Positions 15,085-25,241 are shown, counted from the first letter of the stretch. The stretch is 64,000 nucleotides of DNA from CAVPFA01 sp963703655 (GCA_963703655.1 CAVPFA010000003.1:682001-746000), one strand, 5' to 3'. Numbers and translations are program-made. Notes: a model not told the origin generated them from the sequence alone.

Positions 15085-17704
15085 ATGTTCGTGACTTTGA
15101 TCTCCGACGAAACGGACTTCCGCCTCCCCCGCGAAGTCGTGCCAACGCGCTACGAGCTCACCCTGGCGCCGGACCTTCACGCGGCAACCTTTCAGGGCCG
15201 AGCCCGGATCGAGCTCGAGGTGACGACGGCGACGACCGCGATCGTCTGCAACGCCGCGGAGCTCCTGATCTGGAAGGCCAGGCTCGTGTCGCCCGACGGC
15301 TCGCCGGAGCCGGTCGACCTCGGCATCTCGCTCGACGAGGACCTCGAGAGGGTCACCTTCACTCCGAGGCGCGAGGTTGCGCCAGGTAGGTACTCCCTCG
15401 AGTGCGACTTCTCGGGGGTGTTGAACGACAAGCTCCGCGGCTTTTATCGCAGCACGTTCCGCGACGAGGACGGCGTCGAGCGCGTCCTCGCGACGACCCA
15501 GTTCGAGTCGACGGACGCACGGCGGGCGTTTCCCTGCTGGGATGAACCGGATCGCAAGGCCGTGTTCTCCATCTCACTCGAGGTGGAGGCGAACCTCCTC
15601 GCCATCTCCAACGGCGCCGAGTGCTCCGTGACAGTTCTCCCCGACGGCAAGCGTCGCCTCGAGTTCACCGACACGATCCCGATGTCGACCTACATCGTCG
15701 CCTTCGTCGTCGGCCCGCTCGAGGCCACCGAGCCCGTGGACGTGAACGGCATTCCGCTCCGCGTTATCCACACGGCGGGCAAAGCGGGGTTGACCGGCTT
15801 CGCGCTCGAGGCGGGCGCGCATGCGCTGCGGTTCTTCGCCGAGTACTTCGATCAGCCCTACCCGGGTGACAAGCTCGACCTCGTCGCGATCCCCGACTTC
15901 GCATTCGGCGCCATGGAGAACCTGGGGTGCGTGACGTTCCGCGAGGTAGCGCTTCTGACCGATCCTGCCCATTCGGCTCGCGACGAGCTCGAGGGCATCG
16001 CGTCGGTCATCGGGCACGAGATCGCACACATGTGGTTCGGCGACCTCGTGACCATGAGGTGGTGGAACGGCATCTGGCTCAACGAGGCGTTCGCTACCTA
16101 CATGGCCCTTTGCTGCCTGGACGATTTCAAGCCTGAGTACCAGTGTTGGGTAGGGTTCGGACGCGACCGGGAGGCGGCGCTCGCCCTTGACGGGCTCCAC
16201 ATGACGCGGCCGATCGAATTCGCGGTGCGCACGCCCGACGAGGTCGACTCCATGTTCGACGTTCTGACGTACGAGAAGGGCGGGAGTCTTCTCCGGATGC
16301 TCGAGCAGTACCTGGGCGAACGGCGCTTCCGCGACGGGGTGCGCCGGTACCTCGCCGCTCACCGCTACGCCAACACGGAGACCACTGACCTCTGGGACGC
16401 GATCGAGGAGGCGTCCGGAGGACTGCCGATCCGGGCGCTCATGGACTCCTGGATCCGCCAGGGGGGCCATCCGCTCGTGACGGCGCGGCGCAGAAGGTCC
16501 CGAGGTGCTCCTGACCCAAGAGCCGTTCTCCTACCTGCCTTTGAGCGACAGGCCGGCCGGCTCCGAACCGAGCGCCATCGGTTCGATGTGGCTCGTGCCG
16601 GTTGCGACCGAGCGGCGGCCCGGAACTGGTCAAGGTGCGGGCACCGGGCGCCATTACGACCTTCTCCAGGCGCAACCCGTCCGTATCGCGCCTGGGCCAG
16701 GCATGCTCGTGGTCAACGCCGGCGGAAGCGGCGTCTACCGGTTGCGTTACGAGGACGGGCTGCTCGACGACATACTGGCGGGCCTCGACCGGCTCGAACC
16801 GCTCGAGCGTTTCAGGCTCGTGGCCGACATCTGGGCGTGTGCGCTCGCCGACTCGACACCCCTCGAGCAGTTCCTCGCCATCGTGAGGCGCCTCGAGGGC
16901 GACGAGGACCCGAGCGTGTGGTCGATGGTCGCCGGAGCCTTCGGCCTCCTGGACTTCGCGGTGTCGGATGCCGACCGCGGCACGCTCGCGGCGTTCGTCC
17001 GCTCGCGGCTCGGACCCGAGCTGGAGCGTGTCGGATGGGACCCGCGTGAAGATGACGACACCGAAGCGGCGAGGCGGCGCGCCGTTCTCATCGGAACGCT
17101 CGGCACGGTCGGCGCAGACACCGCCGTGCAGGCGGAGAGCAACAAGCGGTTCGCCGCGCTCAAAAGCGGTGTCCTCCTGGATGCGGACATCGCAGCGGCC
17201 ATCCTCCACGTCGTTGCTTCCACGGCAGGACGCGCCGAGTACGAGTCCCTCCTCGCGCACTACCGCTCGCCTGCAGATCCGCTCGAGGAGCGCCGTTATC
17301 TCGACTCGCTCAGCTATGTTCGCAACCTGGAGCTGGCGGCCGAGACCTGCGAGCTGTGCCTGACCGAGTTCCGGAGCCAGGACGCCCCTTATGTCCTGCT
17401 AAAAATGCTGATGAACCGCGTCGTCGGACCGCAGACGTGGGAGTTCGTCTCCAGTCACTGGCCGACGCTCCTCGAGCGGTACCCCGCGAACTCGATCCCG
17501 CGGATGATCGCGGTCCATCGCCTGTGCCAGCTGAGTCCGGACGGCAGGCCGCTGCTCGCGGGCGAGGTCAATGAGTTCTTTGCCGCACATCCTCTCGGCG
17601 GCCAGCAACGGGCCGTGGATCAGCATCTGGAACGCCTGGCGGTGAACGTCCGTTTCGTGCTGGAACAGCGGCCGCATCTCGGGTCTCTCCTCGCGAAGGC
17701 CTGA
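15085..17704 (+). CDS. M1-family zinc aminopeptidase, frame interrupted once
   Basis: A gluzincin aminopeptidase that trims N-terminal residues from peptides. The first part, to about 16490, holds the exopeptidase motif GAMENLGCVTF and the zinc site HEIAHMWFGD with the downstream NEAF glutamate. The ERAP1-like C-terminal helical domain continues in another frame to the stop at 17704. Removing one base near 16491-16493 joins TARR to EGPEVLLTQEPF and gives 872 residues, the usual length for this family. Nothing in the catalytic half is lost. The divergent promoter is shared with the PfkB-family kinase. The break is probably a sequence error. Confidence 0.88.
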
Positions 17705-17721
17705 GCTTCGATCGGGCGCTC

Positions 17722-18468
17722 ATGAACCCTCGGTCGAGACACGAGGGCCTGCTTGCGGCCGCTCGTGCGACAAGGGGTTTCATGCCAGACGAGGAGGGTG
17801 TGGCGCTTGCAACCCTCGCCGGGCGCGCTGCGCTGGCAGGCTTCACCAGCCTCGTCGAGGTCGGCGCGTACTGCGGGCGGTCGACGCTCTACCTCGCCTC
17901 GGGCGTCGCCGAGGCGGTGAGCCGGGGAGCAGCTCCTGCCGTGATCTTCAGCGTCGACCATCACCACGGGTCAGAGGAGAACCAGGCCGGCTGGGAGCAC
18001 CACGACGCGACGCTTGTCAACCCCGAGACCGGCCGGATGGACACGTTGCCGTTCTGGAGGAAGGCGCTCGAATACGCCCGCGCGGAGGACCTCGCCGTCG
18101 CTGTGGTCGGCGACTCGCCCGCCGTCGCCGCTCGGTGGAACGTCGTCGCCGGCCTGGTCTTCATCGACGGAGGCCACGGCGAGGACCCGGCCTGGGCCGA
18201 CTATCGCGGCTGGACCCCGCGCGTCGCCGATGGCGGCTGGCTCGCCATTCACGACGTGTTCCCGGACCCCGCCGACGGCGGACGCCCCCCGTTCGAGATC
18301 TATACCCATGCGCTCGAGTCGGGCGAGTTCGCGGAGGAGGGCGCCAGCGGGAAGGGAAGCCTGCGGGTACTGAAGCGGGTCGCTAGGCCAGGTCCTCCAG
18401 AGCCTCCGAATCGAGATCGAGGCCACGAGGCAGCCCCCCGTCGACGAACAGGCCGGCGGCTCCGCTGA
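17722..18468 (+). CDS. Class I SAM-dependent methyltransferase (Methyltransf_24 type)
   Basis: A 248-residue protein. LVEVGAYCGRSTLYLA is motif I, IFSVDHHHGSEE carries the acidic cofactor-binding residue, and VAGLVFIDGGHGEDPAWADYRGW plus GGWLAIHDVF are typical of the O-methyltransferase group that includes cephalosporin hydroxylase-like enzymes. The last 30 residues are Arg/Pro-rich and run over the 3' end of the convergent squalene-cyclase-like gene by 86 bases. The substrate is not evident; proximity to the GT4 operon may be coincidence. Confidence 0.8.
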   Translation: MNPRSRHEGLLAAARATRGFMPDEEGVALATLAGRAALAGFTSLVEVGAYCGRSTLYLASGVAEAVSRGAAPAVIFSVDHHHGSEENQAGWEHHDATLVNPETGRMDTLPFWRKALEYARAEDLAVAVVGDSPAVAARWNVVAGLVFIDGGHGEDPAWADYRGWTPRVADGGWLAIHDVFPDPADGGRPPFEIYTHALESGEFAEEGASGKGSLRVLKRVARPGPPEPPNRDRGHEAAPRRRTGRRLR

Positions 18469-19447
18469 GCCCCGAGAGTGCGTCCAGGGCAAGGACGATC
18501 GCAGCGGCCGTGTAGCTGGATCGCTCGTCCGGCGGAAAGCTCGACTGCTCCGGGTACACCACGCCTGTCGTGTAGGACCCGTCGGGACACCGTTGCTGCT
18601 GAGCCCAGCCGAGCAGGGTGGCGGCCTCGTCGCGACGGCCGATCGATGCCAGAGCCATCGCGCACTCGGCTGTCTCGGCGGCGGTGACCCACGGGCGGTG
18701 CGAGACACATCGGACGCCGCGGTGCTCGATGACGAATTGCGACCATCGCTCGTCGATTCGGTCCGAGGCCATCGCAGGATCGAGGGCGCCGGCGAGAACC
18801 GGGTAGTACCAGTCCATCGCGAACTGGTCCTTCGATGCGAAACCGCCCGTGTTGAACGCGATCGCGTGCCGCAGCCGCCCGGCGGCGAGCTCCCAGTCCG
18901 GGCGCTCGTGTCCGAGCTGTCCAGCGCACGCGATGGCGCACCGGACGCTGAAATACGCGGAGGAGGAGCCGGTCAGCAACCCGTAGTCTCCCGGCGTCCC
19001 GTCAGGTTCGATGGACCACACGAGCTCTCCGCCCGGCCTCTGCCAGCCGAGGACGAAGTCGACGGCCCTCTCGACCATGGGCCAGAGATCCTCGAGGAAA
19101 CCGGAGTCCTTCGTGGCGAGGAAGTGGTGCCAGACGCCGGTGGCCACGTAGGCACAGACATTGGTGTCGATTCTCGGCTCTTCGATCGGCCCGTTCGCCA
19201 GGTAGTACGTATGCCACGAGCCGTCGGGGTGCTGCGTCGCGCGGAGCCACTCGTAGGCACGCTCGGCCTCGCGGCGCGCCCCGCCGGCGGTGAGTGCCAT
19301 GGACGCCTCGGTGTGGTTCCAAGGATCGGCGTGACCGCCGACGAACCAGGGGATCATGCCGTTGGGCAGCTGAACAGCGCCGATCGACTCGACCGTCTCG
19401 GAGATCAGGAGACCGCTTCCGATGAGGTCGCGAGGGGGTGTGGTCAT
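18383..19447 (-). CDS. Prenyltransferase/squalene-cyclase-like alpha/alpha-toroid protein
   Basis: A 354-residue protein built of repeated helical hairpins with QxxDGSW-type turns (ATQHPDGSWHTYY, QQQRCPDGSYTTG), as in the squalene-hopene cyclase and prenyltransferase beta-subunit toroid fold. It lacks a DxDD catalytic motif of type I cyclases, so a cyclase reaction is doubtful; these toroids also act as glycoside or lyase enzymes. Its ATG overlaps the upstream methyltransferase stop by one base. It is the third gene of the GT4-methyltransferase-toroid operon. Confidence 0.75.
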   Translation of the reverse strand: MTTPPRDLIGSGLLISETVESIGAVQLPNGMIPWFVGGHADPWNHTEASMALTAGGARREAERAYEWLRATQHPDGSWHTYYLANGPIEEPRIDTNVCAYVATGVWHHFLATKDSGFLEDLWPMVERAVDFVLGWQRPGGELVWSIEPDGTPGDYGLLTGSSSAYFSVRCAIACAGQLGHERPDWELAAGRLRHAIAFNTGGFASKDQFAMDWYYPVLAGALDPAMASDRIDERWSQFVIEHRGVRCVSHRPWVTAAETAECAMALASIGRRDEAATLLGWAQQQRCPDGSYTTGVVYPEQSSFPPDERSSYTAAAIVLALDALSGLSGAAGLFVDGGLPRGLDLDSEALEDLA

Positions 19448-20161
19448 CAGCGTGCGTGCTTCAGGTAGGCGACGACGCTCTTTCCCATCAACGGGTTGAG
19501 CAGTTTCTCGGGAACACGCGTCACGGCCCTGTGCGCGGTGATGTCCCATACCAGGAGGCTGTGGTAGGTACGAACGGCAAAATGGTGGCCGTTCTCCGGG
19601 CCGACGAGGCACCTGAGCCACCAGTACGGGCTGTGGAGCGCGTGCGCGTGATGGGAGGCGACGACGTCCAGGCCCGCTCCACCGAGCCGCTCGAAGAGCT
19701 GGCGGCGGCGGTAGATCCGAAGATGCCCGCCGGCGACGCTGTGGTAGCGCTCCGAGAGCGCCCAGTTGACGATCTCGGGGCCGTATCGGGGAACGCTGAC
19801 GGCCAGCATCCCGCCGGGCCTGAGCACTCGTGCCAGCTCCGACATCGCCGAGGTGTCGTCGGCGAGGTGCTCGAGCACCTCCGCACAGATGATCTTGTCG
19901 AACGCCCCGTCAGGAAACGGCAGCCTCGACCGCGTCACCCCTCACGCCCACTCCCGCCCCACCCGCTGCAACCTCCCCCGCCTCTGCCATGGCCGTCATC
20001 AGGCCGTTGACGCCCTTGATCTCGACCTCGTCGGCGTCGAGGGCGACGACGAGCCCGCCGCGGCGCAAGCACTCGAAGGCATGGCGGCCCGCACCACAGC
20101 CCAGGTCGAGCACACGCTCTCCGGGCCGGAGGCCCAGACGCCCGAAGTCGACCGTCAGCAA
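19447..20161 (-). CDS. Class I SAM-dependent methyltransferase, frame interrupted once
   Basis: Methyltransferase of the Methyltransf_11 type: RVLDLGCGAGRHAFECLRRG with ALDADEVEI in the N-terminal frame, then RLPFPDGAFDKIICAEVLEH and LRPGGMLAVSVPR in the second frame. Removing one base of the CC pair at 19930-19931 fuses them into 237 residues, reading GDASRLPFPDG across the join. The TTG at 20161 overlaps the end of the glycosyltransferase gene. Middle gene of the operon; the substrate is probably the glycosylated or polyprenyl product of its neighbours, which is inferred only from context. Confidence 0.82.
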
Positions 20162-21525
20162 CGGGCCACTTGGGCGGGCGCAGCGCCTTCTGGCTCAGGG
20201 TTCGGGCGCAACTCGGGCGCCGTCCACCAAGACGACGCCGGCATGCGACCAGCCGCGGAAGCCGGACGCCGGCCCAGGAGCTCGAAATACTGATCGGCCG
20301 TGGCCCGGGCCGTGACCGGCCACGTGAAGCGCTCGACAGTCCGCTTCCGGCCGGCGGCCCCGAGCCGACGGCGCAGCGCCTCGTCGGACAGTGCGGCTCC
20401 GATGGCCTCCGCGAGGGCTCCGGGGTCGTTCGGCCTGACGAGGAGCGCCGAGACGCCGCTCTTGCCGGCGACCTCGGGCAGGGCCCCGCCGGTGGTCGCG
20501 ACGAGCGGGACTCCGCAGGCCATCGCCTCGATCGCCGGCAGCGAGAAACCCTCGTACAGCGACGGCACGACGGCCAGCTGGGCATGCGCGTAGAGATCGA
20601 CGATCGACTGGTCGCTCACCCCGGACAGGAAGCGGACGGCGCCCACAAGCCCGAAGCGTTCAAGCGCAGCTGGGATCGCGCTCCCCTCCTTCAATCGACC
20701 GATGACGACGAGATGGGCCTCCGGGCGCTCGGTGCGGACCTTCGCGAGCGCCCCCAAGAGCGGCAGGAGCCCCTTCATTGGCACGTCGGAGCTCGCCGTG
20801 GTCATGATCCGGCCCGGGACCCGGTCGATCCACGGCAAGGGCCGGAAGACGGACTCGTCGACGCCGACAGGGACGACCGCCATCCGGCCCGGCTCGACGC
20901 CGAGCTGGTCGGCGATGTCGCGCCGCGAGGACTCGGAGACGGTCACGATCCGCGGGACCTGGCGCGCGACCCGAGACTGCATCCTGACGAACCCGTACCA
21001 GCGTCTGAGCGTCAGGCGGCGTCGCCACCCGTCGGCGTGGGCGAGCTCGAGGTCCCGGTCGACGGTGACGGGGTGGTGGATGGTCGCGATCACGGGCCAA
21101 CCGTCGTCCATCATGCCGAGGATGCCCGAGCCGAGAGATTGGTTGTCGTGGACGAGGTCGAAATCCCCCATGCGCCCGGCCAGGACACGCCACGCGCGGA
21201 GGCTGAAAGTGAGCGGTTCAGGGAAGCCCGCAGTGCACATGAGAGCGAACTCGAGGACGTCCACGCTCGACTTGAACTCGCGCAGTCCGGGCACTCGAAA
21301 CGGGTCCGGTTCGCGGTACAGGTCCAGGCTCGCGATCTTCTCGAGCCCCACTCCCGCTTCGAGCTCGGGGTACGGCGGTCCCGAGAACACCGTCACCGAG
21401 TGACCAAGCGCCGTAAGCTCGCGCGTGAGGTGTCGCGAGTACACGCCCTGGCCACCGCAGCGCGGATTGCCCCTGTACAGGAGGTACGCGATGCGCAGGC
21501 GGCCGGGCCGAGCTCGCTGCTGCAT
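20155..21525 (-). CDS. GT4-family glycosyltransferase
   Basis: A 456-residue retaining glycosyltransferase of the GT-B fold. The N-terminal domain begins LRIAYLLYRGNPRCGGQGVY, with a GGxxxY loop for donor binding; the C-terminal domain has VVPVGVDESVFRP and the E-x7-E motif region PSLYEGFSLPAIEAMACGVPLVATTGGALPEV. It would transfer a sugar from a nucleotide donor to an unknown acceptor on the cytoplasmic side. First gene of a three-gene overlapping operon. The ATG at 21525 is chosen; a much longer upstream frame has no support. Confidence 0.9.
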   Translation of the reverse strand: MQQRARPGRLRIAYLLYRGNPRCGGQGVYSRHLTRELTALGHSVTVFSGPPYPELEAGVGLEKIASLDLYREPDPFRVPGLREFKSSVDVLEFALMCTAGFPEPLTFSLRAWRVLAGRMGDFDLVHDNQSLGSGILGMMDDGWPVIATIHHPVTVDRDLELAHADGWRRRLTLRRWYGFVRMQSRVARQVPRIVTVSESSRRDIADQLGVEPGRMAVVPVGVDESVFRPLPWIDRVPGRIMTTASSDVPMKGLLPLLGALAKVRTERPEAHLVVIGRLKEGSAIPAALERFGLVGAVRFLSGVSDQSIVDLYAHAQLAVVPSLYEGFSLPAIEAMACGVPLVATTGGALPEVAGKSGVSALLVRPNDPGALAEAIGAALSDEALRRRLGAAGRKRTVERFTWPVTARATADQYFELLGRRPASAAGRMPASSWWTAPELRPNPEPEGAAPAQVARC

Positions 21526-21712
21526 ATCCACCCAGCCTCGCCTGCGCCGGCTCGGGTACGCAAGACGACCGCCGGCTCTTTGATTCCAGATCGAAGCCTG
21601 CTCGCTCGCGGCTCGCACCGCGGCCTCAGAGCCGCACCTTCCCGAACCTGCGAGGGCTTCACTACGATGGCCGTGTGCGGATCGCCATGAGCCGATCGCG
21701 CTCGTCGCCCTG

Positions 21713-22972
21713 ATGGCAGCCGACATCATCCACCTGTCCGCCATCGTGCGCAGCCCGCTGCTCGGCAGCGACGGCGAGCGGATCGGCCGGGTCGAGGACC
21801 TCATCGTGCGCCCGGGCGAGCAAGCACACCCCCCGGTGACCGGGATCGTGGCGAGCATCGGCCGGCGGGAGCTGTTCGTGCCGATCTCCATGGTCCGATC
21901 CGTTCGCCCCGGCCAGGTCCAACTCGGAGGCGAGACGCTCAACCTCGCCCGCTTCGACCGCCGGCCGGGCGAGATGCTCCTCGCCAAGGATCTGTCGGCG
22001 AGGCACCTGATCAACATCGTCGGGGCCCGTCTCATCCGTGCGAACGAGATAGAGCTGGCGCTCGTCGACGGGCGGTTGGAGGTGGTGGGAGTCGACCCGA
22101 GCAGCAGGCCCGTGCTCCGCAGGTTGCTCCCGCGCAAGCTCGCCGGACGGATACCGGCGAAGGCCATCATCGACTGGGAGAGCATCCAGCCTTTCGTGTC
22201 GCACGTTCCGAGCGCCCGACTCCGGATCCCCTACCGCAAGCTCGCTCGCCTGCACCCGGCCCAGATCGCCGATCTCGTCGAGGCCGCGTCGCACGACGAA
22301 GGAGAGGAGATCATCAACGCCGTGGGCCAGGATCTCGAGCTCGAGGCCGACGTCTTCGAGGAGCTCGACACCGAGCACCAGCTCGAGTTCCTGAGCAATC
22401 GCTCGGACGAGGACGCAGCCAGGATCCTCTCGACGATGGCACCGGACGACGCCGCCGACCTGATCGCCGACCTCGCCCAGGAGCGTCGGCTCTCGGTGCT
22501 CGAGGCGCTGCCGGCGCCGAGCCAGGCGAAGGTGCGGGCTCTGCTCAGCTACAACCCGGAGACCGCAGGTGGACTGATGATCCCCGAGTTCCTGGCCCTA
22601 CCGGCGGACACTGTGGTCTCGGACGCACTCGAGGAGATCCGGCGGAGCCCGGTCGCTCCCGAGGCGCTCGGGACCATCTACACGACCGACGACGAGGGAC
22701 GCCTCACCGGTACCGCATCGGTCGTGCGCCTCCTGAAGAGCCCGTCTGCTGCCCGCATCGGTGAGATCGCCGAGCTCGACCCGGTGGCCGTACGGCCTGA
22801 CGCCGACCTCCACGCCATCGTCCGGAAGATGTCGGACTTCAATCTGGTCGCGGCTCCGGTCATCGATGCCGACCATCGAGTGATCGGGGTTGTCACGGTC
22901 GACGACGTGCTGGAGCTTCTCCTCCCGAGCGGATGGCGCCGTGACTTCGGCATGACCACAGCCGACGAGTAG
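21713..22972 (+). CDS. PRC-barrel/MgtE-N/CBS protein, magnesium-sensor-like
   Basis: A 419-residue soluble protein. Residues 1-160 carry one or two PRC-barrel-like segments (SAIVRSPLLGSDGERIGRVEDLIV), residues 165-265 the superhelical MgtE N domain (LHPAQIADLVEA, APDDAADLIADLAQERRLSVLEAL, ETAGGLM) and residues 270-400 a CBS pair. It corresponds to the cytosolic magnesium-sensing part of MgtE without the channel. In many actinobacteria such a gene sits directly before an NRAMP-family transporter, which it may regulate; here that transporter is 4 kb away across an inserted island. Confidence 0.85.
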   Translation: MAADIIHLSAIVRSPLLGSDGERIGRVEDLIVRPGEQAHPPVTGIVASIGRRELFVPISMVRSVRPGQVQLGGETLNLARFDRRPGEMLLAKDLSARHLINIVGARLIRANEIELALVDGRLEVVGVDPSSRPVLRRLLPRKLAGRIPAKAIIDWESIQPFVSHVPSARLRIPYRKLARLHPAQIADLVEAASHDEGEEIINAVGQDLELEADVFEELDTEHQLEFLSNRSDEDAARILSTMAPDDAADLIADLAQERRLSVLEALPAPSQAKVRALLSYNPETAGGLMIPEFLALPADTVVSDALEEIRRSPVAPEALGTIYTTDDEGRLTGTASVVRLLKSPSAARIGEIAELDPVAVRPDADLHAIVRKMSDFNLVAAPVIDADHRVIGVVTVDDVLELLLPSGWRRDFGMTTADE

Positions 22973-23549
22973 GCGGCCGACGCCCCGCTCGGCTGTCGCG
23001 TCGGCAGGCCGAGAAGCTAGTGCCGCGTCAGGCAACCTTTGCCCCCTCTCCGGGGAGTGACACACCCAGGAGACAACATGGGGGACAAGGCGCTTTGGTG
23101 AACTGAACGACGGACTTCGGTGAAGACCACTTGGTGGGTCCTCCATGGTCCTCCAGAATCTACTGTTGACATGGTCTTTTGTCCAAGGATCGTCCTCGAC
23201 CTGCGAGGTTGGAGTTGACGGGCCCCGCGCCGTTCCTGGGATTTTTTTGGGATGGACGGGGTCTCCCGAGAGGGGCCTCGTGGTTCCCTCCGGGCACTCG
23301 ACCGAGGATTCACCCCAGCACGTATCGCACCCCGATCTCGGGCACTCCGGCCTCAAGACGTGCTCGGCAGAGGAGGGGAGACCCTCCTTGCCCTGGGCAC
23401 TCCGCTCGATGCGGCGATGCCCGGCAACCTCCATGAATAAAGGGCAACACGATGGATCTCAACCTCTCCATTCCGCATCCTTCGGAGGCTTCGCCTCCAT
23501 TAGCTCCGGGTCAATCACCCCGAAGCCGTGGGCGACGCCGATCTCAATC
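22973..23549. other. Non-coding stretch at the left edge of the island
   Basis: No convincing gene. The open frames here show no family pattern and codon use unlike neighbours. It holds a short direct repeat (GGTCCTCCA twice near 23139-23157), a TTGACA at 23166-23171 without a good -10 partner, and a small perfect hairpin GGAGGC-TTC-GCCTCC at 23484-23498. It may be the eroded end of the insertion. Confidence 0.4.
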
Positions 23550-23891
23550 TCCCTCGCCGGATCGACGACGCGGTCAGCGGCCGCTGTCGCCCGCGACCTC
23601 CTCGGGAACCGCAGGGAGGACATCACGCTCGTCCTGTACCTCGACGACCGGCACAGGCTCGCTGGCCATGCCGTCGGCTAGGTCCAGGCAGCCCGGCTCT
23701 CGGCGCTCCCGATCCTCCAAGAATCGGCGGGCTGCCGGACGAGCGCCTGCATTCTCGTCCGGTACCGGCCATGGGGACCGCTCAGCGCCACCGATGCAAA
23801 GCAGTGCTCCTATCGAGCGATTGCCGGGGCCTGCGGCCGTCAGAGGCTTGCCTTCGTCGACGTGGTCAGCTGGCGCCCTTCGGCACCGTGA
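23550..23891 (+). pseudogene. Broken JAB/RadC-like domain gene
   Basis: One frame reads VARDLLGNRREDITLVLYLDDRHRLAGHAVG, then a TAG stop at 23679-23681, and continues in the same frame with VQAARLSALPILQE, SACILVRYRPWGPLSATDA and RAIAGACGRQRLAFVDVV to a TGA at 23889-23891. The order of blocks resembles the JAB fold of RadC, but the metal-binding HNHPSG stretch reads RYRPWG, so this relative would lack the metal site. A single TGG-to-TAG change explains the stop. No clear start is visible. Either a decayed passenger gene or an intact gene with a sequence error. Confidence 0.45.
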
Positions 23892-23916
23892 CCGGGAGCC
23901 CCGGTAACATCTCGAT

Positions 23917-23945
23917 TTGACAAATAAAATCTTATTCGCTACCGT
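23917..23945 (+). promoter_or_regulatory. Promoter with internal dyad for the DndB-like gene
   Basis: TTGACA at 23917-23922 and TACCGT at 23940-23945 are separated by exactly 17 bases. The spacer holds the perfect inverted repeat AATAA-AATC-TTATT at 23923-23936, well placed for a repressor to block RNA polymerase. The AT-rich composition is unusual for the window. Confidence 0.6.
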
Positions 23946-23987
23946 AATATCTTGTCATCGAGGTTTACGAGCAAACGGAGGTACACG

Positions 23988-25241
23988 ATGTCAGAGGTCA
24001 CGGGCTACGACCCATCCATCTCGTTCTACGCTACCCGGTACAAGCAGGGCGGACGGACCGTATTCTCGCTCGACCTGTCCCTCACTCAGATCGCAGGGCT
24101 CCTCCCGGCGCCCGACGCGGCGCACCCCACCGAGGGAAACCGTCGGATCAAGGAAGCCCATGCTCGGGCCTTCGGCGACTACGTCAGGACCGAGCGCAAC
24201 TGGGTAGCACCTGCGCTGGTGCTCCGTGGGCCGGACATCTTCGAGTTCGAGAGCAAGGAGAAGATCGGAGGGACGGAGTTCGGCATCATCTCTTTCCCAC
24301 GCCTCGCCAGCACGGACCTCCGCATCCTCGATGGGCAGCACCGCATCTTGGGCGTCCACCTGGCGATCCGGGCGATCGCCGAGGAGCTTGAGAAGAAGCG
24401 GAGCCTGCTGGCCGCAGCGAAGCGCAACGGAGAGGAGGCGGCCGTCCTCCAGATGTTCGAGAAGCAAATCGCCGAGTTAAACGAGCAACGGGAGCGATTC
24501 GCCCTGGAGCGGACGACGCTTCAGATTTTCATCGAGGACGACCAGGTCGCCTACAAGCAGATGTTCTTCGACATCGCCGACAACGCCCTCGGGATCACGT
24601 CATCGGTACGGGCCCGGTTCGACAGCCGAAAGGTCGTCAACCGAAGCCTTGAGGACGTCATGAAGCATGCTCTCCTCAAGGGCCGGGTCGATCCCGAGCA
24701 GGATCGTATGGGCCGGAACAACCCGAACCTCCTGGGGGCGAAGCATGTGGCAGAGATCGTGCGGACCCTCGCTGTCGGGATTGACGGAAGGATCGGACGC
24801 CGTCTGGAAGATGAGCTTCGGGAGGATGCGCTCGTCGAGAAGGCAAACAACTTCTTCGACGTGTTGTTGGCGGCTTTCCCGCTTCTGGCAGCGGTTGCGG
24901 ACGACGAACTCACGACCGAGGACCTCCGGAAGTCGAGTCTGCTCGGGTCGACGGTCATGCTTCGAGTGCTGGCCGGTGCCTACGCCGAGCTGACCGACAA
25001 GCAGGCGTTGGACGACGAGGACGTGACGGACTTCTTCAGGAAGCTGGCTCCGCATATGGCCGGACCCGCGACCGCCGCCAGCGTTTGGGTCTCCAAGGTC
25101 AGCGGCGACGTCTTCTCGCCCGGAGCGTTCGCCCCTCGAAGCCGCCGTCAGGACCTGAAGACGCTTCGGGATGCAATGGTCGAGTGGGCCATCGCCGAGC
25201 CGGTGCCCGAGTGGCTCGACAAGCCTGTCCACGCGGCGTGA
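23988..25241 (+). CDS. Solitary DndB/DGQHR-domain protein
   Basis: A 417-residue protein with the motif RILDGQHRILG (Asp115 to Arg119), the mark of the DGQHR domain found in DndB, the regulator of DNA phosphorothioation operons. Before it is the typical beta-rich segment ending in an Asn/Arg-rich turn, and after it a coiled coil (residues 130-175) and a helical C-terminal half. No dndA, C, D or E genes are near, so this is a stand-alone member. The ATG at 23988 is decided by GGAGG 7 bases upstream. A DNA-binding or defence-linked role is possible but not shown. Confidence 0.75.
   Translation: MSEVTGYDPSISFYATRYKQGGRTVFSLDLSLTQIAGLLPAPDAAHPTEGNRRIKEAHARAFGDYVRTERNWVAPALVLRGPDIFEFESKEKIGGTEFGIISFPRLASTDLRILDGQHRILGVHLAIRAIAEELEKKRSLLAAAKRNGEEAAVLQMFEKQIAELNEQRERFALERTTLQIFIEDDQVAYKQMFFDIADNALGITSSVRARFDSRKVVNRSLEDVMKHALLKGRVDPEQDRMGRNNPNLLGAKHVAEIVRTLAVGIDGRIGRRLEDELREDALVEKANNFFDVLLAAFPLLAAVADDELTTEDLRKSSLLGSTVMLRVLAGAYAELTDKQALDDEDVTDFFRKLAPHMAGPATAASVWVSKVSGDVFSPGAFAPRSRRQDLKTLRDAMVEWAIAEPVPEWLDKPVHAA

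Noticed and set aside
20170..21690. 506-codon plus-strand open frame opposite the GT4 gene
   Set aside because: Antisense shadow of the glycosyltransferase gene.
23001..23120. Possible second M-box-like leader (GACAACATGGGGGAC resembles part of the 26.8 kb element)
   Set aside because: The GGTGAGGC-type segment and the enclosing stems are missing, and no transporter gene follows.
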